This document shows positions 44,364-53,894 of a DNA stretch of 64,000 bases, piece after piece. Location: positions 186,001-250,000 of the forward strand of contig JAPLSA010000017.1 in NCBI GenBank assembly GCA_026398815.1, in the 5' to 3' direction. The notes under the pieces are model-generated. The model saw nothing but the letters and a program-made list of their open reading frames with translations. It made no database searches and had not been told where the DNA came from. The position numbers and the translations under genes were made by a program. Source of the DNA: Gammaproteobacteria bacterium. GTDB lineage: Bacteria > Pseudomonadota > Gammaproteobacteria > Nevskiales > Nevskiaceae. Positions within the stretch are counted from its first letter, which is position 1. The number at the start of each line of letters is the position of its first letter.

Positions 44364-44701
44364 TGCTCCGCGTCTCCCCTCGCACTGTTGACTGGTCGAC
44401 GGCTCGGGCCGTCTTGGATTTTTCGTTGCGGACCGCGATCTGCCGTCGCGTGTCCGCCGCCCCATCCCTTGATCGCATGCTGTCATCGGGATGCTGACGA
44501 AGCCGTCACAGCCTACACACGACTGTGACATCCGACAATGGCATCGTCAGCGCCGCAGAAATGGTCTGCACGCCACCTGGATCGACCGGTATCCCGTCGC
44601 CCGGTCGCCCGCGTAATCGCGGTGTCGACCCCTTGCCGGCCGCCACCCGCCGGGCGCGCCCTATCATTCGCTTTCCTCCGTCACGACGATCCCCAGCCCC
44701 G
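44364..44701. other. Divergent intergenic region
   Basis: These 338 bases separate the leftward DUF4282 operon from the thioesterase gene. A TATCAT box near 44669 could serve the thioesterase. Nothing else stands out; an in-frame upstream extension of the thioesterase to 44525 is Pro/Arg-rich and unlikely to be translated. Confidence 0.4.
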
Positions 44702-45154
44702 ATGTCCGCCTCCCCGACCGGCTATCCGGCCAACCCGGCCCTGCGCATCCACAGCCATTACCGCCACTTCGAACGCGAGCGGGTGCGCTGGTCCGACACC
44801 GACCAGATCGGCCACGTCAACAACCTGGCCTTCGCCGCCTACTGCGAAACCGGCCGCTCGATGTTCATGAACCAGGTGACGATGCAGAACCGCGCGCTCG
44901 GCCGGCTGTTCGTGGTCAGCCAGCTGGTCGTCAACTTCATCGAGGAACTGCACTGGCCGGCCGAGGTGATGGTCGGCACCGGCGTGATGCAGATCGGCCG
45001 CACCTCGTACCGCGTCGGCCAGGGCCTGTTCGCCAACGACCGCTGCTTCGGCACCTCCGAGTCGCTGCTGGTGCAGATCGACGCCGAAAGCCGCCGGCCG
45101 ACGCCGATCAACGACGAACTGCGCGCCTGGCTGGAGACCTACCGGATCGCCTGA
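44702..45154 (+). CDS. Acyl-CoA thioesterase, hotdog fold
   Basis: The 150-residue protein has the 4HBT signature RVRWSDTDQIGHVNNLAFAAY, including the catalytic Asp of the YbgC/FadM type. The ATG at 44702 gives a normal N-terminus. Substrate unknown; the family hydrolyses acyl-CoA thioesters. It precedes argA by 55 bases. Confidence 0.88.
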   Translation: MSASPTGYPANPALRIHSHYRHFERERVRWSDTDQIGHVNNLAFAAYCETGRSMFMNQVTMQNRALGRLFVVSQLVVNFIEELHWPAEVMVGTGVMQIGRTSYRVGQGLFANDRCFGTSESLLVQIDAESRRPTPINDELRAWLETYRIA

Positions 45155-45197
45155 GGCGGCGCGCGCCAGTGGCCGCGGGGTCGCCAGGGCCGCCGCC

Positions 45198-45203
45198 TAT
45201 AAT
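45198..45203 (+). promoter_or_regulatory. Consensus -10 box just before argA
   Basis: A perfect TATAAT ends six bases before the argA ATG. A start site about seven bases downstream would fall on or next to the ATG and give a leaderless mRNA. The -35 region is poor. Confidence 0.5.
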
Positions 45204-45209
45204 CCGCGC

Positions 45210-46541
45210 ATGACTCCCGACGACTTCGTCGCCGCGCTGCGCAGCGCGGCGCCCTATGTGCACACCCACAGCGGCCGGACCTTCGTGGTCGCCTTCGGCG
45301 GCGAAGCCGCGCTGCGCCCGGATTTCGAGCGTTTCATCCACGACCTGGCCCTGTTGCACAGCCTCGGCGTGCGGCTGGTGCTGGTGCACGGCGTGCGCCC
45401 GCAGATCGAAGCGCAGCTCGGCGCGCGGCAGCTGGCGCCGCAGTTCTCCGGCGACCTGCGGATCACCGACGCGCCGACCATGGAATGCGTCAAGGCGGCG
45501 GTCGGCATCCTGCGCATGGACATCGAGGCGCGGCTGTCGACCGGCCTGGCCTCGACGCCGATGGGCGGCGCCCGGCTGAAAGTGGCCGGCGGCAACTGGG
45601 TCACCGCACGGCCGGTCGGCGTACGCAGCGGCATCGATCACCTGCTGACCGGCGAGGTCCGCCGGATCGACACCGCCAGCATCGAGAACGCGCTCGACGA
45701 AGGCCGCATCGCGTTGCTGAGCCCGGTCGGCTATTCACCGACCGGCGAGATCTTCAACCTGCGCGCCGGCGACGTCGCGCAGGCGGTGGCCACCGAGCTC
45801 AAGGCCGACAAGCTGGTGTTCCTGCTCAATGCCGACCCGGACCGCTGGCAGCTCGCCGACGACACCGGCGACGCCGGCCAGCTGCCGCTCGGCGAAGCCG
45901 AAAAGCTGCTGGCGCGGCCGGCCATCCAGGCCTCGCTGTCGGCCGAGGACCGGGCGCTGCTGCAATCGGCGCTGGCGGCCGGACGCGGCGGCGTCGAGCG
46001 CGTCCATCTGATCGGCGCGGAACCGACCGGCGCGCTGCTGCGCGAGCTGTACACCCGCGACGGCTGCGGGCTGATGTTCTACAGCGACGAGAACTACGAA
46101 GCGGTCCGCGAAGCGACGATCGAGGACATCGGCGGCATCCTGGCGCTGATCCAGCCGCTGGAAGCGGCCGGCGTGCTGGTGCCGCGTTCGCGCGAGCAGC
46201 TGGAGATCGAGATCAGCCTGTTCGACGTGATGGTCCGCGATGGCACGGTGATCGCCTGCAGCGCACTGATCCCGTTTGCCGACGAGGCAATGGCCGAATT
46301 CTCCTGCGTGGCCGTGCACCCGGACTACCGCCGCGAAGGCCGCGCCGAGGCGCTGCTGAAACGGGCCGAGGCCTCGGCCCGTCAGCTCGGCGTCCGGCGG
46401 CTGTTCGCGCTGACCACCCGCACGCCGCACTGGTTCATCGAGCACGGCTTCGTCAGCGGCACGCCGGACGATCTGCCGGCGCAGAAGGCACGCATGTACA
46501 ACTGGCAGCGCAAGTCGATGGTGCTGGTCAAGACGCTGTAG
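45210..46541 (+). CDS. argA: Amino-acid N-acetyltransferase (N-acetylglutamate synthase)
   Basis: The 443-residue enzyme makes N-acetylglutamate for arginine synthesis. It has the N-terminal amino acid kinase-like domain (FVVAFGGEAALR, LVLVHGVRPQI) used for arginine feedback and a C-terminal GNAT domain (AEFSCVAVHPDYRREGRAEALL). Length matches the classical ArgA. No other arg gene adjoins. Confidence 0.95.
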   Translation: MTPDDFVAALRSAAPYVHTHSGRTFVVAFGGEAALRPDFERFIHDLALLHSLGVRLVLVHGVRPQIEAQLGARQLAPQFSGDLRITDAPTMECVKAAVGILRMDIEARLSTGLASTPMGGARLKVAGGNWVTARPVGVRSGIDHLLTGEVRRIDTASIENALDEGRIALLSPVGYSPTGEIFNLRAGDVAQAVATELKADKLVFLLNADPDRWQLADDTGDAGQLPLGEAEKLLARPAIQASLSAEDRALLQSALAAGRGGVERVHLIGAEPTGALLRELYTRDGCGLMFYSDENYEAVREATIEDIGGILALIQPLEAAGVLVPRSREQLEIEISLFDVMVRDGTVIACSALIPFADEAMAEFSCVAVHPDYRREGRAEALLKRAEASARQLGVRRLFALTTRTPHWFIEHGFVSGTPDDLPAQKARMYNWQRKSMVLVKTL

Positions 46542-46553
46542 CGCCGCCGCCGT

Positions 46554-47759
46554 TCAGCCGGGGCTGCAGGCCGGCGCCAGGTACTGCGTGGCGGCCGCGC
46601 CGCTGCCGACCCAGCCCGCCACCGCCGCCTGCGGCGAGACATCGCCGAGCGCGGCGACCGGCGCCGTCCACACCGCGTTCTGCGACGACTGCGTGTGCAG
46701 CTGCGGCGATGCGCAGACACCGAACACGCCCTGGCCGCCGGTGACGCCGACGCGGCTCAGGATGCCGGTCATCGCCGGCAGGTAGGTGTCGCGCAGCCAG
46801 GCCTGAAGCACCGGATCGCTGAGGTCGGCATCGGCCGGCAGCAGGCCGACATTGGCGATGCCGACCAGATCGATGGCGTTCTGCAGCACGAAGAACGGCG
46901 TCGCCAGCGTCGGCGCAGCGTGCTCGAACAGGTAGCACAGCGACGGCGCGGTCGGGTTGGCAGCGATGCAGTCGGCATCCGGCTGACCGTTCCAGTAGCT
47001 CAGGCCGATGACGCCGAGATCACGCACCGATTCGCGCGGCGGCGTGCCCGGCCTCGGCGGCGCGACATCCGGGTACACGCCGGCATCGATCAGCGTCAGC
47101 ACGGTGGCGCCCGGCAGCGCGCCGCGCACCCGGTTGGCGTTGATGAAGGCGCCGACCGCGCCGGCCGAAGTGCCGGCCAGCAGCACGGTGTCGCCGGCCT
47201 TGCCGATGCCGTAGCGGCTGTTCAGCGTGGCGATCACTGCCTGCACGATCTTCGCGCCGCGGAACTGGAAATTGGTGCTGCCGCCGGTCGGACCGGCATC
47301 GCCACTGTAGAAATCGGAACTGCAGTACGGCACCCGCACCCGGTTCCAGCTGCGGAAGGTCGGGTTGCTGTCGGTGCTCGACAGCAGGCCTTCCGGCACG
47401 ATGCCGGCCGGGTAGCCGGCCGACGAGGTCAGGTCAGACGAGCGAGCACGGCACTCGGCGTCGCTCAGGCAGTAGCCGCCGCCCTGCAGCCCGATCACCG
47501 TGCGGCTGGCCGGTGCGCTCGCCGAACTGCCGACGCCGGCCTGGATGTAGAACACCGCCGGCGTGCCGTCGTTGCAGCGCGCCTCCGGATACAGGCGGGT
47601 ATCCAGCGTCACCTTGCTGAACGCGACCGGAATGCCGCCCGGGTCCGACGCACCGCCACCACCGCCGCAGGCGCTGAGCAGCATCGCCAGCAGCGCGGCG
47701 ACCGGCCAGGCGGCACAGCGCAGGACATCGTTCAGGGCAAGCGGACGGCAGTGCGACAT
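46554..47759 (-). CDS. Pectinacetylesterase-like lipoprotein
   Basis: The 401-residue protein has a lipoprotein signal with lipobox LSAC followed by a Gly run. The oxyanion block GLQGGGYC and the nucleophile elbow GTSAG are as in the pectinacetylesterase/Notum alpha-beta hydrolase family, and several Cys pairs suit an exported enzyme. It probably removes acetyl or acyl groups from a polysaccharide or lipid; substrate unknown. The start at 47759 is chosen for its GGAG site. The gene converges with argA, 12 bases apart. Confidence 0.75.
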   Translation of the reverse strand: MSHCRPLALNDVLRCAAWPVAALLAMLLSACGGGGGASDPGGIPVAFSKVTLDTRLYPEARCNDGTPAVFYIQAGVGSSASAPASRTVIGLQGGGYCLSDAECRARSSDLTSSAGYPAGIVPEGLLSSTDSNPTFRSWNRVRVPYCSSDFYSGDAGPTGGSTNFQFRGAKIVQAVIATLNSRYGIGKAGDTVLLAGTSAGAVGAFINANRVRGALPGATVLTLIDAGVYPDVAPPRPGTPPRESVRDLGVIGLSYWNGQPDADCIAANPTAPSLCYLFEHAAPTLATPFFVLQNAIDLVGIANVGLLPADADLSDPVLQAWLRDTYLPAMTGILSRVGVTGGQGVFGVCASPQLHTQSSQNAVWTAPVAALGDVSPQAAVAGWVGSGAAATQYLAPACSPG

Positions 47760-47900
47760 GAGCATCTCCAGCACCGGGAGCGGGCGTTTGAAGCCGCAGG
47801 GCTTGCGGCGGCGGCGATGGTAGCGCCCCATCGCTGCCACCGCGCACGACACTCCGGCGGTGCTAAGGTTCCTGCCGCTTCCCGACTGCCGCCGCCACCG

Positions 47901-49259
47901 ATGCACAACGACGACTGGATCCGCCGCTCCCTCGCCCACGTCTGGCATCCCTGCACGCAGATGCGCGATCACGAGCCCGGCGGCGCGCTGCCGCTGGTGC
48001 CGATCGCCACCGCCGAAGGCATCTGGCTGACCGACTTCGACGGCAAGCGCTACATCGACGCGGTCAGCTCCTGGTGGACCAACATCTTCGGCCACCGGCA
48101 TCCGGTGATCGTCGAGCGCCTGAAGGCGCAGATCGACCGGCTCGATCACGTGCTGCTCGGCGGCTTCACCCATCAGCCGGTCGTCGAACTGTCCGAGCGC
48201 CTCGTCAAGCTAGCGCCGAAAGGCCTCAACCGCTGCTTCTATGCCGACAATGGCAGCAGCGCCGTCGAGGTCGCACTGAAGATGAGCGCCCACTACTGGC
48301 GCAACAGCGGCCAGCCGGGCAAGACCAAATTCATTGCGCTGTCGAACGGCTACCACGGCGAAACCCTGGGCGCCCTCGGCGTGTCCGGCGAAGGCATGTA
48401 CCGCGATGCCTATCAACCGCTGCTGATGCAGCCGATCGTCGTGCCGTCGCCGGACTGCTACGACCGCACGCCCGGCGAAGCCTGGGAGGACTACACCCGG
48501 CGGCGCTTCCGGCTGATGGAAGAGACGCTGGAAAAGCACGCGAACGAAGTGGCGGCGGTGATCGTCGAACCGCTGGTGCAGTGCGCCGGCGGCATGCGCA
48601 TGTACCACCCGATCTACCTGAAGCTGCTCCGCGACGCCTGCACCCGCCACGGCGTGCACTACATCGCCGACGAGATCGCCGTCGGCTTCGGCCGCACCGG
48701 CCGGATGTTCGCCAACGACTGGAGCGGCACCACGCCGGATTTCCTGTGCCTGTCGAAGGGCCTCACCAGCGGCACCTTGCCGCTGGCCGTGACGATGACC
48801 ACCGACACCGTCTACAACGCCTTCTACGACGACTACGCCAGCCAGCGCGCCTTCCTCCACTCGCACAGCTACACCGGCAATCCGATCGCCTGCGCCGCCG
48901 CGCTCGGCACGCTCGACATCCTTGAAAGCGACGACTGGCAGGTCCGCAATCGCGCCACTGCCGCCGGCATGTGGGGCCTGATGAGCGAAGTGGCCAACCA
49001 TCGCAACGTCATCGACCTGCGCCAGCAGGGCATGATCCTGGCCGTCGAACTGGCGAAGAACCCGCGCAAGCGCGAACCCTACCCGGCGGCCGAACGACGC
49101 GGCCTGCGTGTCTACCGCCACGCACTCGCCAACGGCGTGCTGCTGCGCCCGCTCGGCAACGTCGTCTACCTGATGCCGCCGTACGTGATCAACGACGACG
49201 AACTGGTGCAGATGTGCCGGGTGGCGATCGATGGCATCAATGCCGCCACTGTCGATTGA
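47901..49259 (+). CDS. bioA: Adenosylmethionine-8-amino-7-oxononanoate aminotransferase
   Basis: The 452-residue PLP enzyme makes 7,8-diaminopelargonate in biotin synthesis. HVWHPCTQM and SSWWTNIFGHRHP at the N-terminus are BioA-specific, and the PLP-Lys lies in LSKGLTSG. Other bio genes are not nearby. Confidence 0.95.
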   Translation: MHNDDWIRRSLAHVWHPCTQMRDHEPGGALPLVPIATAEGIWLTDFDGKRYIDAVSSWWTNIFGHRHPVIVERLKAQIDRLDHVLLGGFTHQPVVELSERLVKLAPKGLNRCFYADNGSSAVEVALKMSAHYWRNSGQPGKTKFIALSNGYHGETLGALGVSGEGMYRDAYQPLLMQPIVVPSPDCYDRTPGEAWEDYTRRRFRLMEETLEKHANEVAAVIVEPLVQCAGGMRMYHPIYLKLLRDACTRHGVHYIADEIAVGFGRTGRMFANDWSGTTPDFLCLSKGLTSGTLPLAVTMTTDTVYNAFYDDYASQRAFLHSHSYTGNPIACAAALGTLDILESDDWQVRNRATAAGMWGLMSEVANHRNVIDLRQQGMILAVELAKNPRKREPYPAAERRGLRVYRHALANGVLLRPLGNVVYLMPPYVINDDELVQMCRVAIDGINAATVD

Positions 49260-49297
49260 TCAGCCGCGCTGCTGATCCGGAATCCCGGGCCTCGGCT

Positions 49298-50692
49298 TCA
49301 CGCTGCCGGCGACTCGCCGCCGGCCGTTTCGGCGATCGGCAAAGAAATCTCGATACAAAGCCCCTTCCCGCCCTCGCCCGGTCCGGCGCGCACTTCGCCG
49401 TGGTGCAGGTCGACGATTTCACGAACGATGGCGAGGCCAAGGCCGGCGCCGTCGTGGTGGCTGTCGTCGGCGCGGGCGAAGCGGGTGAACAGCCGGGGCG
49501 CCAGCTCGGGATCGACGCCAGGGCCATCGTCGCGAACGGTCAGCAGCGCCCGTTCGCCGTCGATGGTCACGGTCATTTCGATCAGGCCCTGGCCGGGGTG
49601 GTAGCGCACGGCGTTGTCGATCAGGTTCGACAGCGCTTCCTGCAGCAGCAGCGCGTGGCCGGTGATCAGGGCCGGCGTCGACGGCAGATCGAGCGTCACA
49701 TCGATGCCTCGGTTGATGGCCAGCGGCACGTACTCGGCGCCGGCGGCGCGCACCGTTTCGCCGAGATCGAGGGTCCGCAGCGGCAGCGGCGGCCGGCTGC
49801 CGGGCTCCAGCCGCGCCAGTGACAGCAGCTGCTGGGTGAGCCGGCGGGATCGTTCGATCGACCGCCGCAGCTGGGCCATGCTGCGCTGGCGTTCGGCGTC
49901 GTCGCCGGCGCGATCGATGCCGTCCAGGTGCAGTTCGGTGGCTGCCATCGGGCCGCGCAGCTGGTGGGCGGCGTTGGCGATGAACTGCTGCTGGGCCTTG
50001 AGCAGCAGGCCGTTGCGCTTGACCAGGCTGGCGAAGGCGACGGTCAGGCCGCGCAGTTCCTTCGGCAGCTGACCGGTTTCGATCGCGAACGGTCGGCCTT
50101 CCGGGTGATGGCAGAGGCGCTGGGTCAGTTCGTCGATGCCGCGCAGGCCGGCACGCACGGCGCGGCCGGTCAGCAGGAAGGCGATCAGGATCAGCAGCGC
50201 CGCCGGCAGCGAGACTGCGTAGAGAATCTCGTCCGCCAGTTCGTAGCGGACCGCCAGGTCCTGCGCAACCCGCACCTCCAGCACGCCGTGACGCTCATTG
50301 GCCGGCACGGTCAGATGCATCACCCGCAGCACCTGAGCGCCGCGCGCCAGATCGGCGACCCGGGCGTCGTCGGCGTAGCGCTGCCCCTGCGCATCGGCGG
50401 CCCGCAGCGCTTCGTCGCCAGCGATGCGACGGCCCGCCGAGGTGATCAGGTAGACCTCGCTGTCGCCGGTCTTCCAGGTCCTCAGCTGCTTGTCGATCTC
50501 GCCGGTGTGGACCGTTTCCGGGCCGTCCTCGCCCACTTCCAGCGACACCGTGTGGGCCAGGTCGTACAGCCAGCTGTCGTAGATGCGATCGGCGTAACGC
50601 AAGGTCAGCCGGTAGGCCAGGATGCTGCTGATGACCAGCAGCAGCGCCACCGGCGCCAGCAGGCGCAGCAGCAAGGCGCGCTTGAGGCTCAT
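49298..50692 (-). CDS. Sensor histidine kinase (TctE/QseC-like)
   Basis: The 464-residue protein has two membrane segments (about 7-28 and 155-180) around a periplasmic sensor domain, then the His box FIANAAHQLRGP, an N box (ALSNLIDNAVRYHP) and G boxes (DDGPGVD, GAGLGLAIV). The usual T after HQLR is G here. It overlaps its response regulator gene by ATGA, and the pair diverges from the Cyc2-like cytochrome operon. Confidence 0.92.
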   Translation of the reverse strand: MSLKRALLLRLLAPVALLLVISSILAYRLTLRYADRIYDSWLYDLAHTVSLEVGEDGPETVHTGEIDKQLRTWKTGDSEVYLITSAGRRIAGDEALRAADAQGQRYADDARVADLARGAQVLRVMHLTVPANERHGVLEVRVAQDLAVRYELADEILYAVSLPAALLILIAFLLTGRAVRAGLRGIDELTQRLCHHPEGRPFAIETGQLPKELRGLTVAFASLVKRNGLLLKAQQQFIANAAHQLRGPMAATELHLDGIDRAGDDAERQRSMAQLRRSIERSRRLTQQLLSLARLEPGSRPPLPLRTLDLGETVRAAGAEYVPLAINRGIDVTLDLPSTPALITGHALLLQEALSNLIDNAVRYHPGQGLIEMTVTIDGERALLTVRDDGPGVDPELAPRLFTRFARADDSHHDGAGLGLAIVREIVDLHHGEVRAGPGEGGKGLCIEISLPIAETAGGESPAA

Positions 50693-51393
50693 GACGGCGC
50701 GCCGGGCAGTTCTTCGCCAGCCGGGCCCGCGACCTCGCGCAGCAGGTAGCCGAAGCCGCGCACGGTGCGGATCTCCACCGAGCCGCATTCGATCTTGCGG
50801 CGCAGCCGGTGCACGTGGACATCAAGCGCGGCACTGCTCAGGTCATCGTCCCAGGCGCACAGCGCATCGCGCATCACCGGCTTGCTGACCACCCGCCCCT
50901 CGGCCAGCACCAGCACTTCGAGGATGCCGTACTCGCGCGGCGTCAGGCTCAGCGGCTGCGCGCCGAGCCGGGCCAGGCGCTGCTCGAGATCGAGCTGCAG
51001 ACTGCCGAGCCGGGCCTGTCCTTTCAGCGCCCGGCTGCCGCGCCGGGCCAGCGCCCGGATGCGCGCATCGAGTTCGTCGATCGCGAACGGCTTGGTCAGG
51101 TAATCGTCGGCACCGGCATCGAGTCCGGCGACCCGGCTTTCGATCGCATCTCGGGCGGTCAGCACCAGCACCGGCAACGCCGGATGCCGCTTGCGCAGCT
51201 CGGCGAGCACTTGCAGACCGTCGATGTCCGGCAGGCCGAGGTCGAGCAGCAGCAGATCGTGCACCGGCTCGCGCAGCGCCTCGGGCACCTCGCCGCCACG
51301 GCCGAGCACGTCGACGACATGGCCGCGCTGGCGCAGCGCCCGCGTCAGCCCATCGACGATCAAAGGGTCATCCTCGACCAGCAGTATCCGCAT
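50689..51393 (-). CDS. OmpR-family response regulator
   Basis: The 234-residue protein has a receiver domain (VEDDPLIV, phosphoacceptor Asp in LLLLDLGLPDIDG, Lys in LTKPFAI) and a winged-helix DNA-binding domain (LTPREYGILEVL, VDVHVHRLRRKI-like). Start at ATG 51393. By position it may control the divergent cytochrome operon. Confidence 0.93.
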   Translation of the reverse strand: MRILLVEDDPLIVDGLTRALRQRGHVVDVLGRGGEVPEALREPVHDLLLLDLGLPDIDGLQVLAELRKRHPALPVLVLTARDAIESRVAGLDAGADDYLTKPFAIDELDARIRALARRGSRALKGQARLGSLQLDLEQRLARLGAQPLSLTPREYGILEVLVLAEGRVVSKPVMRDALCAWDDDLSSAALDVHVHRLRRKIECGSVEIRTVRGFGYLLREVAGPAGEELPGAPS

Positions 51394-51485
51394 CGCAGTT
51401 CCGGGCTCGTCGGCGGCGCAGAAGCACCGCTGGTCATGAGGCGAGTCATCGAAAGGCTTTCGTAAGGAGGCCTTCGGCAGAATCC

Positions 51486-51509
51486 GGCGAAATCGCAACA
51501 AGTTTCGCC
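51486..51509. promoter_or_regulatory. Inverted repeat in TCS-cytochrome intergenic region
   Basis: GGCGAAA and TTTCGCC are separated by 10 bases, 30 bases before the cytochrome-porin start. It could be an operator for the divergent regulator or an mRNA hairpin in the leader. Confidence 0.35.
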
Positions 51510-51539
51510 AAATCAGCAACTTCCGGGACCCAGCCTACT

Positions 51540-52901
51540 ATGAAGTCACGCCATCTGCCGCTGCTGCCGCGCCATTTTTCATCGACCGGAGTGGCCCTGG
51601 TGCTGCTCGCCGCCATCAGCTGGACGCTGCCTGCCCAGGCGCTGCCGAGCTACGCCAAGCAGACCGGCCAGGCCTGCGCGGCCTGCCATGAAGGCAGCCT
51701 CGGCCCGCAGCTGACGCAGGAAGGCCGGAACTTCAAGCTGCTCGGCTATGCCGGCGGCAGCGGCTTCTTCCCGCTGTCGGGCCAGACCATCGTCCAGTTC
51801 ACCAATACCAACCAGGGCCAGGAAGGCGGCGCGGCGCCGCATTTCGGCGACAACCACAACACCGCGGTCAACGAGACCAGCCTGTTCTACGCCGGCCGCA
51901 TCGCGCCGAACGTCGGCGCCTTCATCCAGGGCACCTATGACGGCGTGGCGCGCAGCTTTGCGCTCGATCACACCGACATCCGCTTCGCCCGCGCCGCTGC
52001 GCTGCTCGGCAAGGACGTGGTCTACGGCCTGAGCCTCAACAACAACCCGATGGTGCAGGACCTCTACAACACCACGCCGGTCTGGCGTTATCCGTACACC
52101 TCCAGCGGCCTGGCGCCGGCGCCGTTCGCGGCGACCCAGCTCGAAGGCGGCCTGGAACATCAGGTGGCCGGCCTGACCGCCTACACGATGATCGACGACC
52201 TCCTGTACCTGGAAGGCGGCGCCTACAAGGGCATGGGCCGCCAGCTGCGCCAGAACCTCGGCGAGGACAACGAGGACAAGCTGAGCGGGCTGGCGCCGTA
52301 CTGGCGGCTGGCGCTGCAGAAGAACATCGGCAAGTCGTTCTTCCACGTCGGCAGCTTCGGCATGCACGACGCGCTGTACCCGGGCTACGACCGCAGCTTC
52401 GGCCGCAACCGCTACACCGACTACGGCTTCGACGGCAGCTGGCAATACACGCCGAGCAAGCGGCATCACCTGAGCCTGTACGTCGCCGACATCTACGAGC
52501 GCCAGAACCTGGAGGCGGCCTTCGGCGCCGGCGAAGCCAGCACCCGGAAGCAGTTCCTGAACTCCTTCAACGCCAGCAGCTCGTACTACTACGCCGGCAC
52601 CTACGGCGCGACCTTCGGCGTGTTCTCGACCAACGGCACGACCGATTCGGTGCGCAATCCGGCCGGCGACATCGACGGCTCGGCCAGCGGCAGCCCGAAC
52701 TCCAACGGCTACATCCTGCAGGCCGACTGGACGCCTTTCGGCAAGAAGGAATCCTGGCTGTTCCCGTACGCCAATGTCCGCTTCGCCGCCCAGTACACGC
52801 ATTACCTGCACTTCAACGGCGGCGCTGCCGACTACAACGGCGACGGTCGCAACGCCAACAAGAACGACACCTTCCTGCTGTTCGCCTGGCTGGCCTACTG
52901 A
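51540..52901 (+). CDS. Cyc2-like outer membrane cytochrome-porin
   Basis: The 453-residue protein has a signal peptide (about 1-35) and one haem c motif CAACH (46-50) in the context Y-A-K-Q-T-G-Q-A-C-A-A-C-H, followed by the GRNFKLLGY block. The remainder is Tyr/Phe- and Gly-rich alternating strands ending in an aromatic residue (LFAWLAY), as in a beta-barrel. This monohaem N-terminus plus barrel layout is that of Cyc2-type fused cytochrome-porins, which pass electrons across the outer membrane. The next two genes are also cytochromes and overlap it. Confidence 0.72.
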   Translation: MKSRHLPLLPRHFSSTGVALVLLAAISWTLPAQALPSYAKQTGQACAACHEGSLGPQLTQEGRNFKLLGYAGGSGFFPLSGQTIVQFTNTNQGQEGGAAPHFGDNHNTAVNETSLFYAGRIAPNVGAFIQGTYDGVARSFALDHTDIRFARAAALLGKDVVYGLSLNNNPMVQDLYNTTPVWRYPYTSSGLAPAPFAATQLEGGLEHQVAGLTAYTMIDDLLYLEGGAYKGMGRQLRQNLGEDNEDKLSGLAPYWRLALQKNIGKSFFHVGSFGMHDALYPGYDRSFGRNRYTDYGFDGSWQYTPSKRHHLSLYVADIYERQNLEAAFGAGEASTRKQFLNSFNASSSYYYAGTYGATFGVFSTNGTTDSVRNPAGDIDGSASGSPNSNGYILQADWTPFGKKESWLFPYANVRFAAQYTHYLHFNGGAADYNGDGRNANKNDTFLLFAWLAY

Positions 52902-53275
52902 TGCGCGCCCCGATCCTGATCGCCAGCCTGCTGATCGCCAGCAGCTCGCTGGCCGCCCACGCGGCGGGCGATGCCCAGCGCGGCGCCGAGGTCTTCGACA
53001 ACGAATGCTCCGACTGCCACACCGCCACCGCCAAGGGCGGCAACGGCAAGGGACCGGCGCTGTTCGGCATCGTCGGCCGCAACGCCGGCAGCGTGGCGGG
53101 CTACGACTACTCCGATGCCAACAAGGCCTCGCATTTCGTCTGGACCGCCGAGCAGCTGGAGGCCTACCTGCCGAATCCGAAAGGCGCGATGCCGGGCACC
53201 AAGATGCGCTACTCCGGCGTCAAGGATGCCGCCGAGCGGGCTGATGTCATCGCCTTCCTGCAATCGCTGAAATGA
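52901..53275 (+). CDS. Periplasmic class I cytochrome c
   Basis: The 124-residue protein has a signal peptide (about 1-22), haem motif CSDCH (36-40) and the Met ligand region GTKMRYSG, resembling cytochrome c2/c550. It probably carries electrons between the porin-cytochrome and the inner membrane. One-base overlap upstream, ATGA overlap with the b561 gene downstream. Confidence 0.92.
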   Translation: MRAPILIASLLIASSSLAAHAAGDAQRGAEVFDNECSDCHTATAKGGNGKGPALFGIVGRNAGSVAGYDYSDANKASHFVWTAEQLEAYLPNPKGAMPGTKMRYSGVKDAAERADVIAFLQSLK

Positions 53276-53817
53276 GCGTGAGCGACGATCTTGCGGCCGA
53301 GCCGCTGCATCCGCTGACCCGGGCCATCCACTGGTTCACGGTGCTGGCGATCGTCGTCCTGTTCGTCGCCGTGCTGGTCGGCGCGGATCTCGAAGATCCG
53401 GCGCAGAAGAAGCCGCTGATCGCCCTGCATCAGAGCCTGGGCTTGAGCGTGCTGCTGCTGAACGGCCTGCGGCTGCTGTGGCGCTGGCGGATGCCGCTGC
53501 GTTCGCTGATTGCCGATCCGCTGAAGCGGCGCATCGGCCACGCCAACCATCTGCTGGTCTACACGCTGCTGCTGGCCCAGCCGCTGCTCGGCTGGCTGTA
53601 CGTTTCCGCGCGCGGCCGCGAGGTCGCGCTGTGGGGGCTGCCGCTGCCGGCGCTGATCGCCAAGGACCGCGCGCTGGCCGAACAGGTCCATGACTGGCAC
53701 GCGCTCGGCGGCTGGCTGCTGCTGGCGCTGGTCGGCCTGCATGCAGCCGCCGCGCTGTACCACCACTACGTGCTGCGCGATGGCGTGCTGCGGCGGATGC
53801 TGACCGGCCGGCCCTGA
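53272..53817 (+). CDS. Cytochrome b561 family protein
   Basis: The 181-residue protein has four membrane helices with haem-ligand His residues in RAIHWFTV, LIALHQSLG, GHANHLLVYT and HDWHALGGW. YceJ/CybB-like proteins exchange electrons between quinones and periplasmic carriers. It completes the three-gene cytochrome operon. Confidence 0.9.
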   Translation: MSVSDDLAAEPLHPLTRAIHWFTVLAIVVLFVAVLVGADLEDPAQKKPLIALHQSLGLSVLLLNGLRLLWRWRMPLRSLIADPLKRRIGHANHLLVYTLLLAQPLLGWLYVSARGREVALWGLPLPALIAKDRALAEQVHDWHALGGWLLLALVGLHAAAALYHHYVLRDGVLRRMLTGRP

Positions 53818-53855
53818 CCCGGACGCGCGTTGCTCACGCGCCGGCGATTAGGCCG

Positions 53856-53861
53856 TAAAAT
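53856..53861 (+). promoter_or_regulatory. Candidate fdxA -10 box
   Basis: TAAAAT lies 34 bases before the fdxA start; TTGCTC (53830-53835) is a weak -35 with a 20-base spacer. Confidence 0.35.
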
Positions 53862-53894
53862 CGCCCACCCGCAATCGCTACGTCACCAATCGCC

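Noticed and set aside
49258-49277. Hairpin between bioA and the sensor kinase gene
   Set aside because: The 7-bp stem lacks a T run and is within what is expected by chance in GC-rich DNA.
51540-52901. MtrB/PioB-type porin
   Set aside because: Those lack their own N-terminal haem motif in this layout and pair with decahaem cytochromes, which are absent here.
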